Numbered from the stretch's first letter, positions 26,422-36,081 are shown. The stretch: 64,000 bases of DNA from MWDV01 sp002070715 (GCA_035411585.1 DAONTI010000020.1:1-64000); one strand, 5' to 3'. Notes: generated by a model not told the origin, from the letters alone. Translations and numbers: made by a program.

Positions 26422-28923
26422 ATGTTCATGCCTCGAATAAACAATCTGATCCTGCTGGCCGCCCTTACCCTGCTGTTGCCGGGAGTGGGTCAGGCCCAAA
26501 ACCGGGTGCTTTTCATCGGGAACAGTTTTACCATCGGCAGCGGCGGCGGCGGGGTGCCCGGCATTTTTGACCGGCTCGCCCAAGCCGGCGGCCAACCGGA
26601 TCCCGACACCGTGATGCAGGCGGTGGGCGGGGTGGATTTCAAGTATCATTACCAGAGCGCCGCCACGTTGGCCGCCATCGCGTCCAAGCCGTGGACGCAT
26701 GTCATCCTTCAGAATTACAGCACCCAACCGACCCACTTGAACAGCGGCAGCGTGGCCGATCATTACAACTACGGCACCTTGCTTTACGAAAAAATCCGGC
26801 AGAACAATCCGCAGACCCAAGTGATCCTGTTTGAAACCTGGTCCCGGTCGGCGGCGCATTCCATGATTACCGGCGTCTCCGGGGGCAGCAGTTTCGCCAG
26901 TACCGCTGAGTTTCAAATCGAGTTGCGCACCAACTACCAAGGATTGGCCCAGGCGCTCAACGCCAGCCATCCGGGCGCCCCACCCGTCCTCGTCGCCCCA
27001 GTGGGGGACGCTTGGGAAATTGCGGGGGGATTGCGTCCGGCGTCCGACCCGCTCTTCGTCCGGCTGCACGGGACGGATGAATATCACGGCAACAACAACG
27101 GCTATTACCTGGCGGCCTGCGTGTTTTACAGCCTGATATACGGCGCCAGCCCGCAGGGATTGGGTAACAATTCCCTGATCACCAGCTTGGGGCTGGGACT
27201 CACCGTGCCGGCATCGCAATTGGAGGAAGTCGCTTGGGCAACGGTCTCGCGCAATCATCAGGAAGGGGTGCAGTCGTTCCTCTTCGATTTTGGGTCAGAC
27301 ACCCTCCCGACGGCTTACGGGCCCGCCCCGGGAGATCCGTTCAATCATTGGAACAATATCGGCAGCGCGGTGGGCGGCTCGGCGACCGGCGAGATCGCCA
27401 ATCTCGTAACCACTTTGAATCTGCCCACAGATGCGGGGCTGGTCATGGTCCGCCCCTTTAACGGAGCGAACACCAGCGGCACGACAACTTCGGCGGTCTT
27501 TCCCGCCAATGCCACGCGCGACTCGCTCTTCGGCAACACCGAATCGTTCAACGGGCTCAGCGATATTTTTCCCTGCTTCAAGCTGACCCGCCTGAATCCC
27601 GCGCGGGCGTATAGCTTCACCTTTTTTGCCTCGCGCCTGAGCGCCAGTGATAATCGGGAAACGGGCTACACGGTTTCCGGCCAAAATTCCGGTTACGCCA
27701 CCCTCGACGCGGCGAACAATACCGACGCGACCGCGCTCGTTCCGGAGATTATTCCGGACGCCGACGGGGCCATCACCATCAGCCTGGCCCCCACCCCGAA
27801 CAACAATAACGCCAATCATTTTACGTATCTGGGTGCCATGCGCATGGACGCCGTACCCGAACAAACGCCGATCACGTTCACCCGCCAGCCGGCCGACCAG
27901 ACGGTTTCCGAGCATTTACCGGTCTTTTTCACGGCGGAGGTTGAGGGAACCCCTCCGTTCTTCATTCAATGGTTCAGCAACGGCGTCGCCCTTCCCCAAG
28001 CCCGTCAGCTCACCCTGGCGATTCCCGCGGCCACCACGAATATGGATGGCAGCATTTTCTCGGTGACCGTGAGCAACCTCGCGTTCCACGCCACCAGCCG
28101 CGACGCCGTGCTGCGGGTGATTCCCGCGCCGCCCAATCCGGCGCGGCACACCTGGCTGTTCGACTTCGGAGGCGCCGCCACCACGGGTTACGGCCCGGCT
28201 CCGGACGATCCCTTAAACTTCTGGAACAACGTGACCGCCGCGGTGGGTGCTTCGAACACGGGCCGATTGACCAACCTAATCACCACCGTCAATGCGCCGA
28301 GCACGCTGGGGCTGGTGATGGTCCGCCGCTTCAACGGCGTCAACGAGAACGGCACCACGGCTTCGCCTTTTCTGCCCGTAAACGCCACGCGGGATTCGTT
28401 TTATGGCAATACGGAGACCTTCAGCGGCCTCGCCAATGTCTTCCCCGGCTTCAAACTGGTCGGTTTGGATCCGCAAGCGGAGTATGCCCTGACGTTTTAT
28501 GCTTCCCGGCTGGGCGCCAACGACAACCGGGAGACGGGATACACCGTGGTGGGTGCCAACACCGGCTTCGCCGCGCTCAACGTGGCCAACAACGTCACCA
28601 ATACCGCCCGGGTGACGGGAATCCGGCCCTCCGGCGCGGGCGAGATCGCCATCAACATCGCACCGACCGCCAACAACAACAACGCCAACCATTTCACCTA
28701 CCTGGGCGTGCTGCGGGTGGATGAATTCCCCCTGCCGCCTCAATTCCAACCGCCGAGATTGGAAAGGGGCCAGATCAAATTGGACTGGACCGGGGATGCC
28801 CAATTGGAATGGGCCTCCGCGCTTTCCGGGCCCTGGTATCCGATTACCCCGCGACCCTCCCCGCCGTACGCCGAAAGCGTCGCCAACCAGAGCCGCTTTT
28901 TCCGATTGGTGGCTGTCCCGTAG
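26422..28923 (+). CDS. Secreted DUF4886/SGNH-like protein with duplicated beta modules and an Ig domain
   Basis: 833 residues. The start is the ATG at 26422, opening a signal peptide (LILLAALTLLLPGVGQAQ). Residues 27-300 resemble DUF4886, an SGNH-hydrolase relative: VLFIGNSFTIG (Ser block), VILQNYS, and DEYHGNNNGYYLAACVFY near the Asp/His site. Two near-identical modules follow (about 300-475 and 595-770), each beginning LFDFG.. GYGPAP.DP.N.WNN and ending NNNANHFTYLG, with an Ig-like domain (RQPADQTVSEHLPVFFTAEV) between them. This is an internal duplication. The substrate is unknown, probably an acylated glycan. Confidence 0.8.
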   Translation: MFMPRINNLILLAALTLLLPGVGQAQNRVLFIGNSFTIGSGGGGVPGIFDRLAQAGGQPDPDTVMQAVGGVDFKYHYQSAATLAAIASKPWTHVILQNYSTQPTHLNSGSVADHYNYGTLLYEKIRQNNPQTQVILFETWSRSAAHSMITGVSGGSSFASTAEFQIELRTNYQGLAQALNASHPGAPPVLVAPVGDAWEIAGGLRPASDPLFVRLHGTDEYHGNNNGYYLAACVFYSLIYGASPQGLGNNSLITSLGLGLTVPASQLEEVAWATVSRNHQEGVQSFLFDFGSDTLPTAYGPAPGDPFNHWNNIGSAVGGSATGEIANLVTTLNLPTDAGLVMVRPFNGANTSGTTTSAVFPANATRDSLFGNTESFNGLSDIFPCFKLTRLNPARAYSFTFFASRLSASDNRETGYTVSGQNSGYATLDAANNTDATALVPEIIPDADGAITISLAPTPNNNNANHFTYLGAMRMDAVPEQTPITFTRQPADQTVSEHLPVFFTAEVEGTPPFFIQWFSNGVALPQARQLTLAIPAATTNMDGSIFSVTVSNLAFHATSRDAVLRVIPAPPNPARHTWLFDFGGAATTGYGPAPDDPLNFWNNVTAAVGASNTGRLTNLITTVNAPSTLGLVMVRRFNGVNENGTTASPFLPVNATRDSFYGNTETFSGLANVFPGFKLVGLDPQAEYALTFYASRLGANDNRETGYTVVGANTGFAALNVANNVTNTARVTGIRPSGAGEIAINIAPTANNNNANHFTYLGVLRVDEFPLPPQFQPPRLERGQIKLDWTGDAQLEWASALSGPWYPITPRPSPPYAESVANQSRFFRLVAVP

Positions 28924-29129
28924 CCGCTTTCTAAACGCCGGATTGAGGCGGAGGATTCCGCACTGGCAATCGGACACACACGGGCTACGTCCCCCGGCTG
29001 CGAAAGCCTGCGGATAACTGCCCTACCATCGAATCCTGGCGCGTTTTTTGTGCGGCGTGCGTCTCAAAACTGAGGGTTGGCACGTTTCCGGCGACGGATG
29101 ACGCAGCACAAAGGGTGCAAAGAAGGGGC

Positions 29130-29159
29130 TTGAAAAAACGTGCGCATGGGCGGTATCGG
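29130..29159 (+). promoter_or_regulatory. Weak promoter candidate for the toxin-antitoxin remnant
   Basis: TTGAAA (29130-29135), an 18-bp spacer and TATCGG (29154-29159), 9 nt before the antitoxin ATG at 29168. Confidence 0.25.
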
Positions 29160-29167
29160 TTTGACGT

Positions 29168-29404
29168 ATGACAGACGTATTGAGATTTGAAACCACGAAA
29201 GCCTTCACGCGAAAGTTCAAAGAGGTCAAACGGGTGGCGTTGGCGGGCGGCATCGTGGAACTGCGCGAAGGCAACGCGGTGTTCGTGTTCCAGCGCAAGC
29301 CGGGGACGGGCGGATTTTACGGTGCGCTCAAAGGCCGGGTGGCCCGGCGGGCCAAGACGGAAGACTTGCTCGGCGCCGGCGAACCGTGGGAGGCGGCCCC
29401 ATGA
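29168..29404 (+). CDS. Antitoxin-like protein of a PIN-toxin pair
   Basis: 78 residues, starting at the ATG at 29168. It begins TDVLRFETTKAFTRKFKEVKRVALAGGIVEL, like VapB/Phd-type antitoxins whose N-terminus binds DNA and whose tail neutralises a toxin. Its TGA overlaps the ATG of the next frame (ATGA, 29401-29404), which encodes the N-terminus of a PIN-domain protein; this overlap is typical of vapBC operons. The antitoxin is intact while the toxin is broken. Family assignment is by context and composition. Confidence 0.6.
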   Translation: MTDVLRFETTKAFTRKFKEVKRVALAGGIVELREGNAVFVFQRKPGTGGFYGALKGRVARRAKTEDLLGAGEPWEAAP

Positions 29405-29505
29405 ATTACCTCTGGGACACGCACGCACTGATTTTCGGCATGGACGGCGATCCCGAGTTGCCGCCACGAACCGCCGCGCTGGCGCAAGCGGGCACGATTC
29501 GATAG
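29401..29505 (+). pseudogene. Truncated VapC-like PIN toxin
   Basis: 34 codons, stopping at TAG (29503-29505). The start MNYLWDTHALIFGMDGDPEL matches the first strand of VapC PIN RNases, with the first catalytic Asp in WDTHAL; the other acidic residues needed for catalysis are absent. Intact VapC proteins are about 130 residues. Translation is coupled to the antitoxin by ATGA. Immediately after the stop, in the same frame, lies a transposase C-terminus, so the toxin was cut by an insertion followed by deletion. Confidence 0.7.
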
Positions 29506-29628
29506 AAACTTTTGAAGATTGGCGCGGTGGTGTTGCGCAACACCCGGCGGGTGAAACTGCTGCTCTCCAGCGCCTGTCCGTATCAGAGAATCTTCGGCCA
29601 GGTGTTCCGCGCCTTGGGCAGTGGTTGA
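29506..29628 (+). mobile_element. Transposase C-terminal remnant
   Basis: 40 codons and a TGA in the same frame as the PIN remnant. KLLKIGAVVLRNTRRVKLLL followed by SSACPYQRIFGQVFRAL resembles the C-terminus of DDE transposases of the IS1380/IS4 type (memory-based: 'LLKIGAVVxRNTRRIxxLLSSxxPxQ'). There is no start codon and no N-terminal or catalytic part; terminal inverted repeats were not found. Confidence 0.6.
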
Positions 29629-29936
29629 AGGGCCGGGAGTGCGGTCCCCGGCACGCTGACCAACCACGGGGGTAAGAGGGACTGTGCCCACGCCTGGAAA
29701 TAATCAGTGTTTTCAGCACTTCAGAGCCGATCCTTTCTCCGCGTAACGCTCAAACCCGCACCGCCCAACCATCATAAAATATCCGGGCTACGGCGGCCGG
29801 CGCCGAGGCAAAGGAGAAATTTATCTGGGAATAAGTCGGGGTTGATTTTTTGGATTAAGAGGCGATGGTTCATGTACGCTGGGCCGCTTCACGTGACGCC
29901 AGAAGCGTTGCGATCCCGTGGCGCCGCGTGGCAACC
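29629..29936. other. Intergenic region after the transposase scar
   Basis: 308 bp with no coding sequence I can support. It may contain the rest of the insertion-sequence end and the promoter of the 29937 gene; no inverted repeat or clear promoter was recognised. Confidence 0.45.
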
Positions 29937-30494
29937 ATGAACACCAATAAGACTTCAGCTCCGGCCAAGGAAACTTGGTCCGTTACCGTACTCTATCAGG
30001 ATGCCGAGGTCCGCCCGCGGGCCCTGCAGGCTTGTGATCATTTGATGCAGCAGTTTTGGTCCGAAATTGAATTCGATTTTAACTGGTGGCGATTCAGTTT
30101 TCTGGAAGAGTCGGAGACCGCCGCGCACGCCGCCCGTCACTTGGAAAACTCGGACGCCATTGTAATCGCGGTTCAATCGGACGGCGAGCTTCCGGCCGCC
30201 ATTGCGGAATGGCTGGATCAGGCGATGATCCAGCGCGGCATTCGCGGCGGCGTTTTCATCGCCTTGTTTGGCCCTCAACCGGACGACTCCGCCCAAGCGG
30301 ACGCCGCCAAAAACGCGCACTTGAGCGCGCTGGCCCATCGGTCCGGCATGGATTATCTGACGGAAGTGCTCGAGGTGGTGCGACCCGGCGGCCTGCCCGA
30401 CTCGCTGGATCATTTAATCCAGCGCGCGGAGGAACATTCCTCCATTCTGGACAATATCCTCAAGGATTCGTTCCTCTTGAATTGGTCCATTTGA
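29937..30494 (+). CDS. Conserved-looking protein of unknown function
   Basis: 185 residues, starting at the ATG at 29937 (MNTNKTSAP). No signal or membrane segment. It looks like an alpha/beta soluble protein: a SVTVLYQDAEVRPRALQACD strand-helix, FDFNWWRFSFLEE with an aromatic cluster, then HLENSDAIVIAVQSDGELPAAIAEWLDQA and GGVFIALFG strands. This gives an overall flavodoxin/TIR-like alternation of strands and helices. I do not recognise the family. The gene ends 18 bp before the stop of gyrA on the other strand. Confidence 0.75.
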   Translation: MNTNKTSAPAKETWSVTVLYQDAEVRPRALQACDHLMQQFWSEIEFDFNWWRFSFLEESETAAHAARHLENSDAIVIAVQSDGELPAAIAEWLDQAMIQRGIRGGVFIALFGPQPDDSAQADAAKNAHLSALAHRSGMDYLTEVLEVVRPGGLPDSLDHLIQRAEEHSSILDNILKDSFLLNWSI

Positions 30495-30512
30495 TCCGCC
30501 CGGCACCGGCGT

Positions 30513-33245
30513 TTAAGCCGAAGCCGGCGGGGCCGCTAACGGATCGGCGGCGTCCTCTTCATCCGCCCCGTCCTCTTGTTGCTCGCTGATGACGGGAGCA
30601 ATGGCTTGCAACCGGTCCGCTTCATCCAAATCAATGAGCTTGACCCCCTGGGTGTTCCGACCAGCTTCGCGGATGTCCCGCACCGGCGTCCGCACCATCT
30701 GGCCGCCTGCCGTGATGAGCATGATTTCATCGTTGTCCCGCACGGTCAACGCCCCGATCACCCCGCCGGTGCGCTCGGTGACTTTCATGGTGATGCGGCC
30801 TTTGCCGCCGCGCGACTGGTTGCGCGCCCCGGTCTCAGCGCGCACCAGATATTCGTCAAAGTCGGTGCGTTTCCCGATGCCGTTTTCGCCGGCCACCAGC
30901 AGGGTGGCATCGCGCACCACCACCGCCAAGGCCACGACCTCGTCGCCCGCGCCCAGATTGATCCCCCGCACCCCCGCGGCATTGCGGCCCATCGAGCGCA
31001 CGTCAGATTCGCTGAACCGGATGCTCATGCCGTCCTTGGTAATAAGCACGACATCGTCGCCGGGATCCTTGATGTCGCCCTGTTCGACGATGCTTCCCCG
31101 GGTCAATTTCACGTCAATCAGCCGGTCGCCGTCGTCAATGGAGATGGCGATGATGCCGCCCTTGCGCACGTTGGCAAAGTCGCTCAGGGTCGTCTTCTTA
31201 ACGGTCCCCCGGGCGGTGGCGAAGAACAGTTCCCCGGGCTGTTGCCAGGTGACATTCTCCTTGTTCGCGTCGGTCTGAGACACAATCCGAATGAGCGCGG
31301 CGACTTTTTCCTCCGGGCGCAGTTCGAGCAGATTGGCAATGCTCCGGCCCTTGGCGGCGCGGCCCATGTCCGGCACTTCATGCACGCGCTCCACGTAAAC
31401 CCGTCCCGTGTTCGTGAAGAACATCAAGTAATCGTGCGTGCTGGCGGTGAACAGATGCTCGATGAAATCCGGTTTCTCCCCCTCGACCGACGACCCTTCG
31501 CGCGTCGCCATGCCAATCACCCCTTTGCCGCCGCGGCGTTGCGCGCGGTACGAACTGATGTTGGTGCGTTTGATCAAGCCGTTGTGGGTCATCGTGATGA
31601 TCACGCCTTCATTGACAATGAGGTCCTCGATGGCGATCTCGCCTTCGTCCGGCACCAGATCCGTCCGGCGCGGCGTGGCGTATTTCTCCTTGATGGCCAA
31701 TAATTCGGCTTTGATGATGGCCAGAACCCGGGCTTCCCGGGCCAGGATGTCCAGCAAATCCTCGATGCGTTTCAGGAGCGTCTTGTACTCGGCCCGAACC
31801 TTGTCAATCTCCAGCCCGGTCAGTTGGTAAAGGCGCAACTCCAAAATCGCGTCCACCTGCGCTTCGCTGAGCGCGTACCGGCCGCTGACCAGGCGGTCCT
31901 CCCGACGCACCAACACGCTCCAGGCCTCCACTTGCGCCCGGCTCCATTCAAAGGCCAGCAACTTGATCCGGGCCTCCTCCCGCGTGCGGGAGTGCCGGAT
32001 GATGCGGATGAATTCATCCAGATTGGCCAGCGCGATCAAATAGCCCTCGAGCGTTTCCGCCCGCGCCTCGGCCTTCTGCAAATCATGTTTGGTGCGCCGG
32101 AGAACCACCTCGCGCCGGTGTTCGAGGTAGCAGGTGATGACGTCCTTCAGATTGAGGGTTTTGGGACGCCCGTGGTCAATCGCCAGCACGTTGGCCGAGA
32201 AACTCGTCTCCAGTTGCGTGAGTTGATACAGGTTGTTGATGATCACCTTCGGCACGGCATCGCGTTTCAACTCAATGACGACGCGCGTGTTCTCGTCCGA
32301 TTCATCCCGGATGGCGGTGAGATCGGTCAGGCCGGGGGTCTTGTCATTGACCAACTGGGCAATGCGTTCGACCAGGGTGGCGCGGTTCACGCCGTAGGGA
32401 ATCTCGGTAATGACGATCTGCTCCCGATTTCCTTTGAGCTCCTCCACGCCCACGCGGCCGCGCATCTTCACACTGCCGCGCCCGGTCATAAAATACTGCT
32501 TGATGCCCTCCAGCCCGCACACCATGCAGCCGGTCGGGAAATCCGGGCCCTTGATGTGCTTCATCAACTGGGGAATGGTGATGTCTGGCTGGTCAATCTG
32601 GGCGCAAATGGCGTCCACCACCTCGCCGAGATTGTGCGGGGGAATGTTCGTCGCCATGCCCACGGCGATGCCGGTGCCGCCGTTGATCAGCAGATTGGGG
32701 AACGCCGCCGGAAATACGGACGGCTCCAGACACGTCTCGTCGTAGTTCGGCACGAAATCCACCGTGTCCTTGTCCATGTCCTCCATGAGCACGGCGCCCA
32801 ACGGCGCCAGCCGGGCTTCCGTGTACCGCATCGAGGCCGGCGGATCGCCCTCGACCGAACCAAAGTTGCCCTGCCCGTCCACCAGCCGCTCCCGCATGGA
32901 CCAGGGCTGCGCCATGTGAACCAGCGTGGGATAAATCGCTTGATCGCCGTGCGGGTGGTAGTTGCCCATCGTTTCCCCGACAATCTTGGCGCATTTGATG
33001 TGCTTGCGATTCGGCATGACGCCGAGGTCGTGCATCGCGTACAGAATGCGCCGTTGCGAGGGTTTCAAACCATCCCGCGCATCCGGCAACGCCCGCGCGA
33101 CGATGACGGACATTGAATAGTCGAGGAACGAGTTCTTGATCTCGTCCGCGACGTTGATCTTGGCGATTTTCTCGCCCGCGGCAAAGAGCGGTGTGGCGGT
33201 CCCCGCCGGGGACGGCGGCGGATTGGGATTGGGGTCGTCAGGCAT
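30513..33245 (-). CDS. gyrA: DNA gyrase subunit A
   Basis: 910 residues. ATP-dependent negative supercoiling with GyrB. Catalytic Tyr is Y141 (MRYTEARL). The quinolone-determining loop is HPHGDQAIYPTLVHMAQ: the positions of E. coli Ser83 and Asp87 are Gln102 and Pro106. The C-terminal beta-pinwheel has six blades, with the GyrA-box-like QRRGGKGV and QSRGGKGR motifs. An acidic tail (QQEDGADEEDAADP) ends the protein. It follows gyrB by 84 bp on the same strand. Confidence 0.98.
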   Translation of the reverse strand: MPDDPNPNPPPSPAGTATPLFAAGEKIAKINVADEIKNSFLDYSMSVIVARALPDARDGLKPSQRRILYAMHDLGVMPNRKHIKCAKIVGETMGNYHPHGDQAIYPTLVHMAQPWSMRERLVDGQGNFGSVEGDPPASMRYTEARLAPLGAVLMEDMDKDTVDFVPNYDETCLEPSVFPAAFPNLLINGGTGIAVGMATNIPPHNLGEVVDAICAQIDQPDITIPQLMKHIKGPDFPTGCMVCGLEGIKQYFMTGRGSVKMRGRVGVEELKGNREQIVITEIPYGVNRATLVERIAQLVNDKTPGLTDLTAIRDESDENTRVVIELKRDAVPKVIINNLYQLTQLETSFSANVLAIDHGRPKTLNLKDVITCYLEHRREVVLRRTKHDLQKAEARAETLEGYLIALANLDEFIRIIRHSRTREEARIKLLAFEWSRAQVEAWSVLVRREDRLVSGRYALSEAQVDAILELRLYQLTGLEIDKVRAEYKTLLKRIEDLLDILAREARVLAIIKAELLAIKEKYATPRRTDLVPDEGEIAIEDLIVNEGVIITMTHNGLIKRTNISSYRAQRRGGKGVIGMATREGSSVEGEKPDFIEHLFTASTHDYLMFFTNTGRVYVERVHEVPDMGRAAKGRSIANLLELRPEEKVAALIRIVSQTDANKENVTWQQPGELFFATARGTVKKTTLSDFANVRKGGIIAISIDDGDRLIDVKLTRGSIVEQGDIKDPGDDVVLITKDGMSIRFSESDVRSMGRNAAGVRGINLGAGDEVVALAVVVRDATLLVAGENGIGKRTDFDEYLVRAETGARNQSRGGKGRITMKVTERTGGVIGALTVRDNDEIMLITAGGQMVRTPVRDIREAGRNTQGVKLIDLDEADRLQAIAPVISEQQEDGADEEDAADPLAAPPASA

Positions 33246-33329
33246 GATAGGAGAAAAAATCAGGGCAGGCGGGGCCGGCCAACGTCCGGGAGACCGGCGC
33301 GCAGGTCGGGGTGGGCCAGCGGGAGGTCA

Positions 33330-35867
33330 TCAAACATCCAAATTGCGCACGTTCAAGGCGTTGTCTTCGATGAACTGCCGGCGGGGCTCCACCGCTTCGC
33401 CCATCAACTTGCTGAACATTTCCTCGGCCTCAATCGCGTCGGTCAGTTCGACCCGCAACAACTTGCGCCGGGCCGGATCCATGGTGGTTTCAAAAAGTTC
33501 CTTCGGGTTCATTTCTCCGAGGCCTTTGAACCGCTTGATTTGCAATCCCCGCCGACCAACTTCCTTGATGCCGTCCAAAATCTCGGGAATGGAAAACAAG
33601 GCGCGGTTCGCCGCCCGTTCGCCCTCGCCCTCGATCAACTCAAAGAGCGGTTTGTCCTGGGCGGCGTAGTGTTCGACGTTGAATCCTTTGCGCGCCAGCC
33701 GCTGCAACAACTGGCCGACGGCTTTGCTCTCGTGCAATTCCACGTGGCGCGCGCGGCGCGTTTGTCCGTTGTTCTTGTTTTTTTCCAGGACGGTCGTGTC
33801 GTTCTCGTCGCCGCCGAACAATTTCAAATCGGGATTGTTGTCGCTGAAGGTACGCAATTCCTGTTCGGTGTGAAAGTAGTGGACGGTTTCGTCATTGCCC
33901 TGGCGCACCTTCACCAGATGCCGGGGGAGTTCCCCCGATTTGCGATGCCGGGATTCGACATACTCGGCGAAATCGCCGCCATGCCGCCGCACGGCTTTGG
34001 CGTACTTGTCCAACGCATCCAGCAATTCGAGGATTTCCTCGAGCTGTTTCTGCGACAGTTCGTTGCCGTCGGCCAGATTGCGCAGCCGCACATCCTCCGT
34101 GCCCAACTGGATTAAAATCCGGTTCAACTGCGCGTCGTCATCCACGTATTCCATCCGTTTTTTCCGGGTGATCTGATAGAGCGGCGGCTGGGCGATATAG
34201 ACGAACCCCTGTTTGATCAATTGCGTCATCTGCCGATAAAAGAACGTCAGCAGCAGCGTGCGAATGTGTGACCCATCCACGTCGGCATCGGTCATGATGA
34301 CGATCTTGTGGTAGCGCAGTTTCTCAAGGTTGAACGAACCCTCGCCCTCCCCCTCGCCAATGCCCGTGCCCACGGCGGTGATCATGGTCCGGATTTCGTT
34401 ATTCTGGAGCACCTTGTCCAGCCGCGCTTTCTCCACGTTGATGAGCTTGCCGCGAATGGGCAGGATCGCCTGGAACTTGCGGTCCCGCCCCTGCTTGGCG
34501 GAGCCGCCGGCGGAATCGCCTTCCACGATGAATAACTCCGTATTCACCGGATCGCGGTCCGAGCAATCCGCCAGCTTGCCGGGCAACCCGCCCCCCGCCA
34601 ACGCACTCTTGCGCACCGTTTCACGCGCCCGGCGCGCCGCCTCGCGCGCGCGGGACGCCAGCAGCCCTTTCTCGACCACCTTCTTGCCCACAGCGGGGTT
34701 GGCATCGAAGTAAGTCATCAAGCCGTCATAGACCACGGAGGAGACGATGCCCTCGACCTCCGTGTTGACGAGTTTGACCTTGGTTTGCGATTCAAACCGC
34801 GGGTTCGGCAATTTCACGCTCAACACGCACACCAACCCCTCTCGCACGTCGTCACCGGAAATGGCCGGGTCCTTTTCCTTGAACAAATTGTTCTGCTTCG
34901 CGTACTGGTTGACGGCCCGGGTCAAGGCCGAACGGAAACCCGTCAGGTGCGTGCCTCCGTCCGTGTTGGAAATGGAGTTGGCGAAACACAGGATTTGATC
35001 GTTGTAGCCATCGTTGTACTGCATCACGCAGTCCACGAAGACGTCCTCGGCTTGCCCGTCAATTTCGCTCTGCCGTTTCCCGGCCAGCACAATCGGTTTG
35101 GCGTGGAGGATTTGCTTGTTCCGCCCCAACTGCCGCACGAATTCCTCGATGCCGTGCTTGAAGTAGAAGGTTTCCCGCTTGTTTTCCACGCGCTCATCCA
35201 CCAGCACGATTTCAATCCCGGGATTCAGAAACGCCAGTTCGCGCAAACGGTTGGCGAGCAGGTCAAACTTGAACTCGGTGGTGATCGTGAAAATTTCCGG
35301 ATCGGGCAGGAAAGTGATGAGCGTCCCGGTGTGCTTGGATTTGCCGATGACTTCCAGCGGCTCGGTCGTCTGCCCGCGGGCAAACGCCATGTGATACACC
35401 TTGCCGTCGCGATACACCTCAACCTTGAACCATTCGGAGAGGGCGTTAACGCATTTGGCGCCCACGCCGTGCAACCCGCCCGAGTATTTATACGCGCCCT
35501 GGCCGAATTTACCGCCCGCGTGCAGATTGGTCAGCACCAACTCCACCGCGGGAATTTTGAACTTCGGATGGATGTCCACCGGAATGCCGCGGCCATCGTC
35601 GCGGATGGACACCGAACCATCCACATGCACGACCACCTCGATGCGCCGGCAATAACCCGCCAGGTGTTCGTCAATCGAGTTGTCCAAGACCTCGAAGACG
35701 CAATGGTGCAATCCGCGCTCGTCCGGGTCGCCAATGTACATCCCCGGCCGTTTCCGGACCGCTTCCAACCCTTCGAGTTTGTCAATTTTTGACGCGTCGT
35801 ATTTCTCGACCGACCCGGATTGAACGGCGGAATTTTTGCTCTGACCTTCGGTAATTTCTTCAGACAT
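33330..35867 (-). CDS. gyrB: DNA gyrase subunit B
   Basis: 845 residues from the ATG at 35867 (MSEEITEGQSKNSAV); the frame further upstream is not conserved. ATPase motifs: EVLDNSIDEH, DDGRGIPVDIH and GGLHGVGA. The Toprim domain has EGDSAGGSAKQGRDR and DADVDGSHIRTL. The roughly 160-residue Gram-negative-type insert in the Toprim/C-terminal part is present (ELDALDKYAKAV to RRARHVELHES). The C-terminus has QIKRFKGLGEMNPKEL. It is transcribed together with gyrA. Confidence 0.98.
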   Translation of the reverse strand: MSEEITEGQSKNSAVQSGSVEKYDASKIDKLEGLEAVRKRPGMYIGDPDERGLHHCVFEVLDNSIDEHLAGYCRRIEVVVHVDGSVSIRDDGRGIPVDIHPKFKIPAVELVLTNLHAGGKFGQGAYKYSGGLHGVGAKCVNALSEWFKVEVYRDGKVYHMAFARGQTTEPLEVIGKSKHTGTLITFLPDPEIFTITTEFKFDLLANRLRELAFLNPGIEIVLVDERVENKRETFYFKHGIEEFVRQLGRNKQILHAKPIVLAGKRQSEIDGQAEDVFVDCVMQYNDGYNDQILCFANSISNTDGGTHLTGFRSALTRAVNQYAKQNNLFKEKDPAISGDDVREGLVCVLSVKLPNPRFESQTKVKLVNTEVEGIVSSVVYDGLMTYFDANPAVGKKVVEKGLLASRAREAARRARETVRKSALAGGGLPGKLADCSDRDPVNTELFIVEGDSAGGSAKQGRDRKFQAILPIRGKLINVEKARLDKVLQNNEIRTMITAVGTGIGEGEGEGSFNLEKLRYHKIVIMTDADVDGSHIRTLLLTFFYRQMTQLIKQGFVYIAQPPLYQITRKKRMEYVDDDAQLNRILIQLGTEDVRLRNLADGNELSQKQLEEILELLDALDKYAKAVRRHGGDFAEYVESRHRKSGELPRHLVKVRQGNDETVHYFHTEQELRTFSDNNPDLKLFGGDENDTTVLEKNKNNGQTRRARHVELHESKAVGQLLQRLARKGFNVEHYAAQDKPLFELIEGEGERAANRALFSIPEILDGIKEVGRRGLQIKRFKGLGEMNPKELFETTMDPARRKLLRVELTDAIEAEEMFSKLMGEAVEPRRQFIEDNALNVRNLDV

Positions 35868-36081
35868 AAACGGGCTTTTCGACACCCCGAATGGGGGCAG
35901 AATTTCAGCGCGGAAAGGGTAGGAAAAACCGGCCCGGAACACAACAGCTATTTGCACAAAATTTGCCGCCAAAACACTATTAGTTGCGCCGTCGCCCGGA
36001 GGGAAACCAAACCGGTTGTGGTTCATGAAGTATCCGACCGGGACCGGGTAACCCCCGTCCCGACCCATCAGAAAACCGGTC

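Noticed and set aside
29187..29675. A 162-codon frame overlapping the toxin-antitoxin remnant
   Set aside because: Out of frame with both recognised pieces and without domain features; the antitoxin and PIN/transposase readings explain the DNA better.
31824..33116. A 430-codon plus-strand frame opposite gyrA
   Set aside because: Antisense of conserved gyrase; GC-rich third positions create long opposite frames throughout this window.
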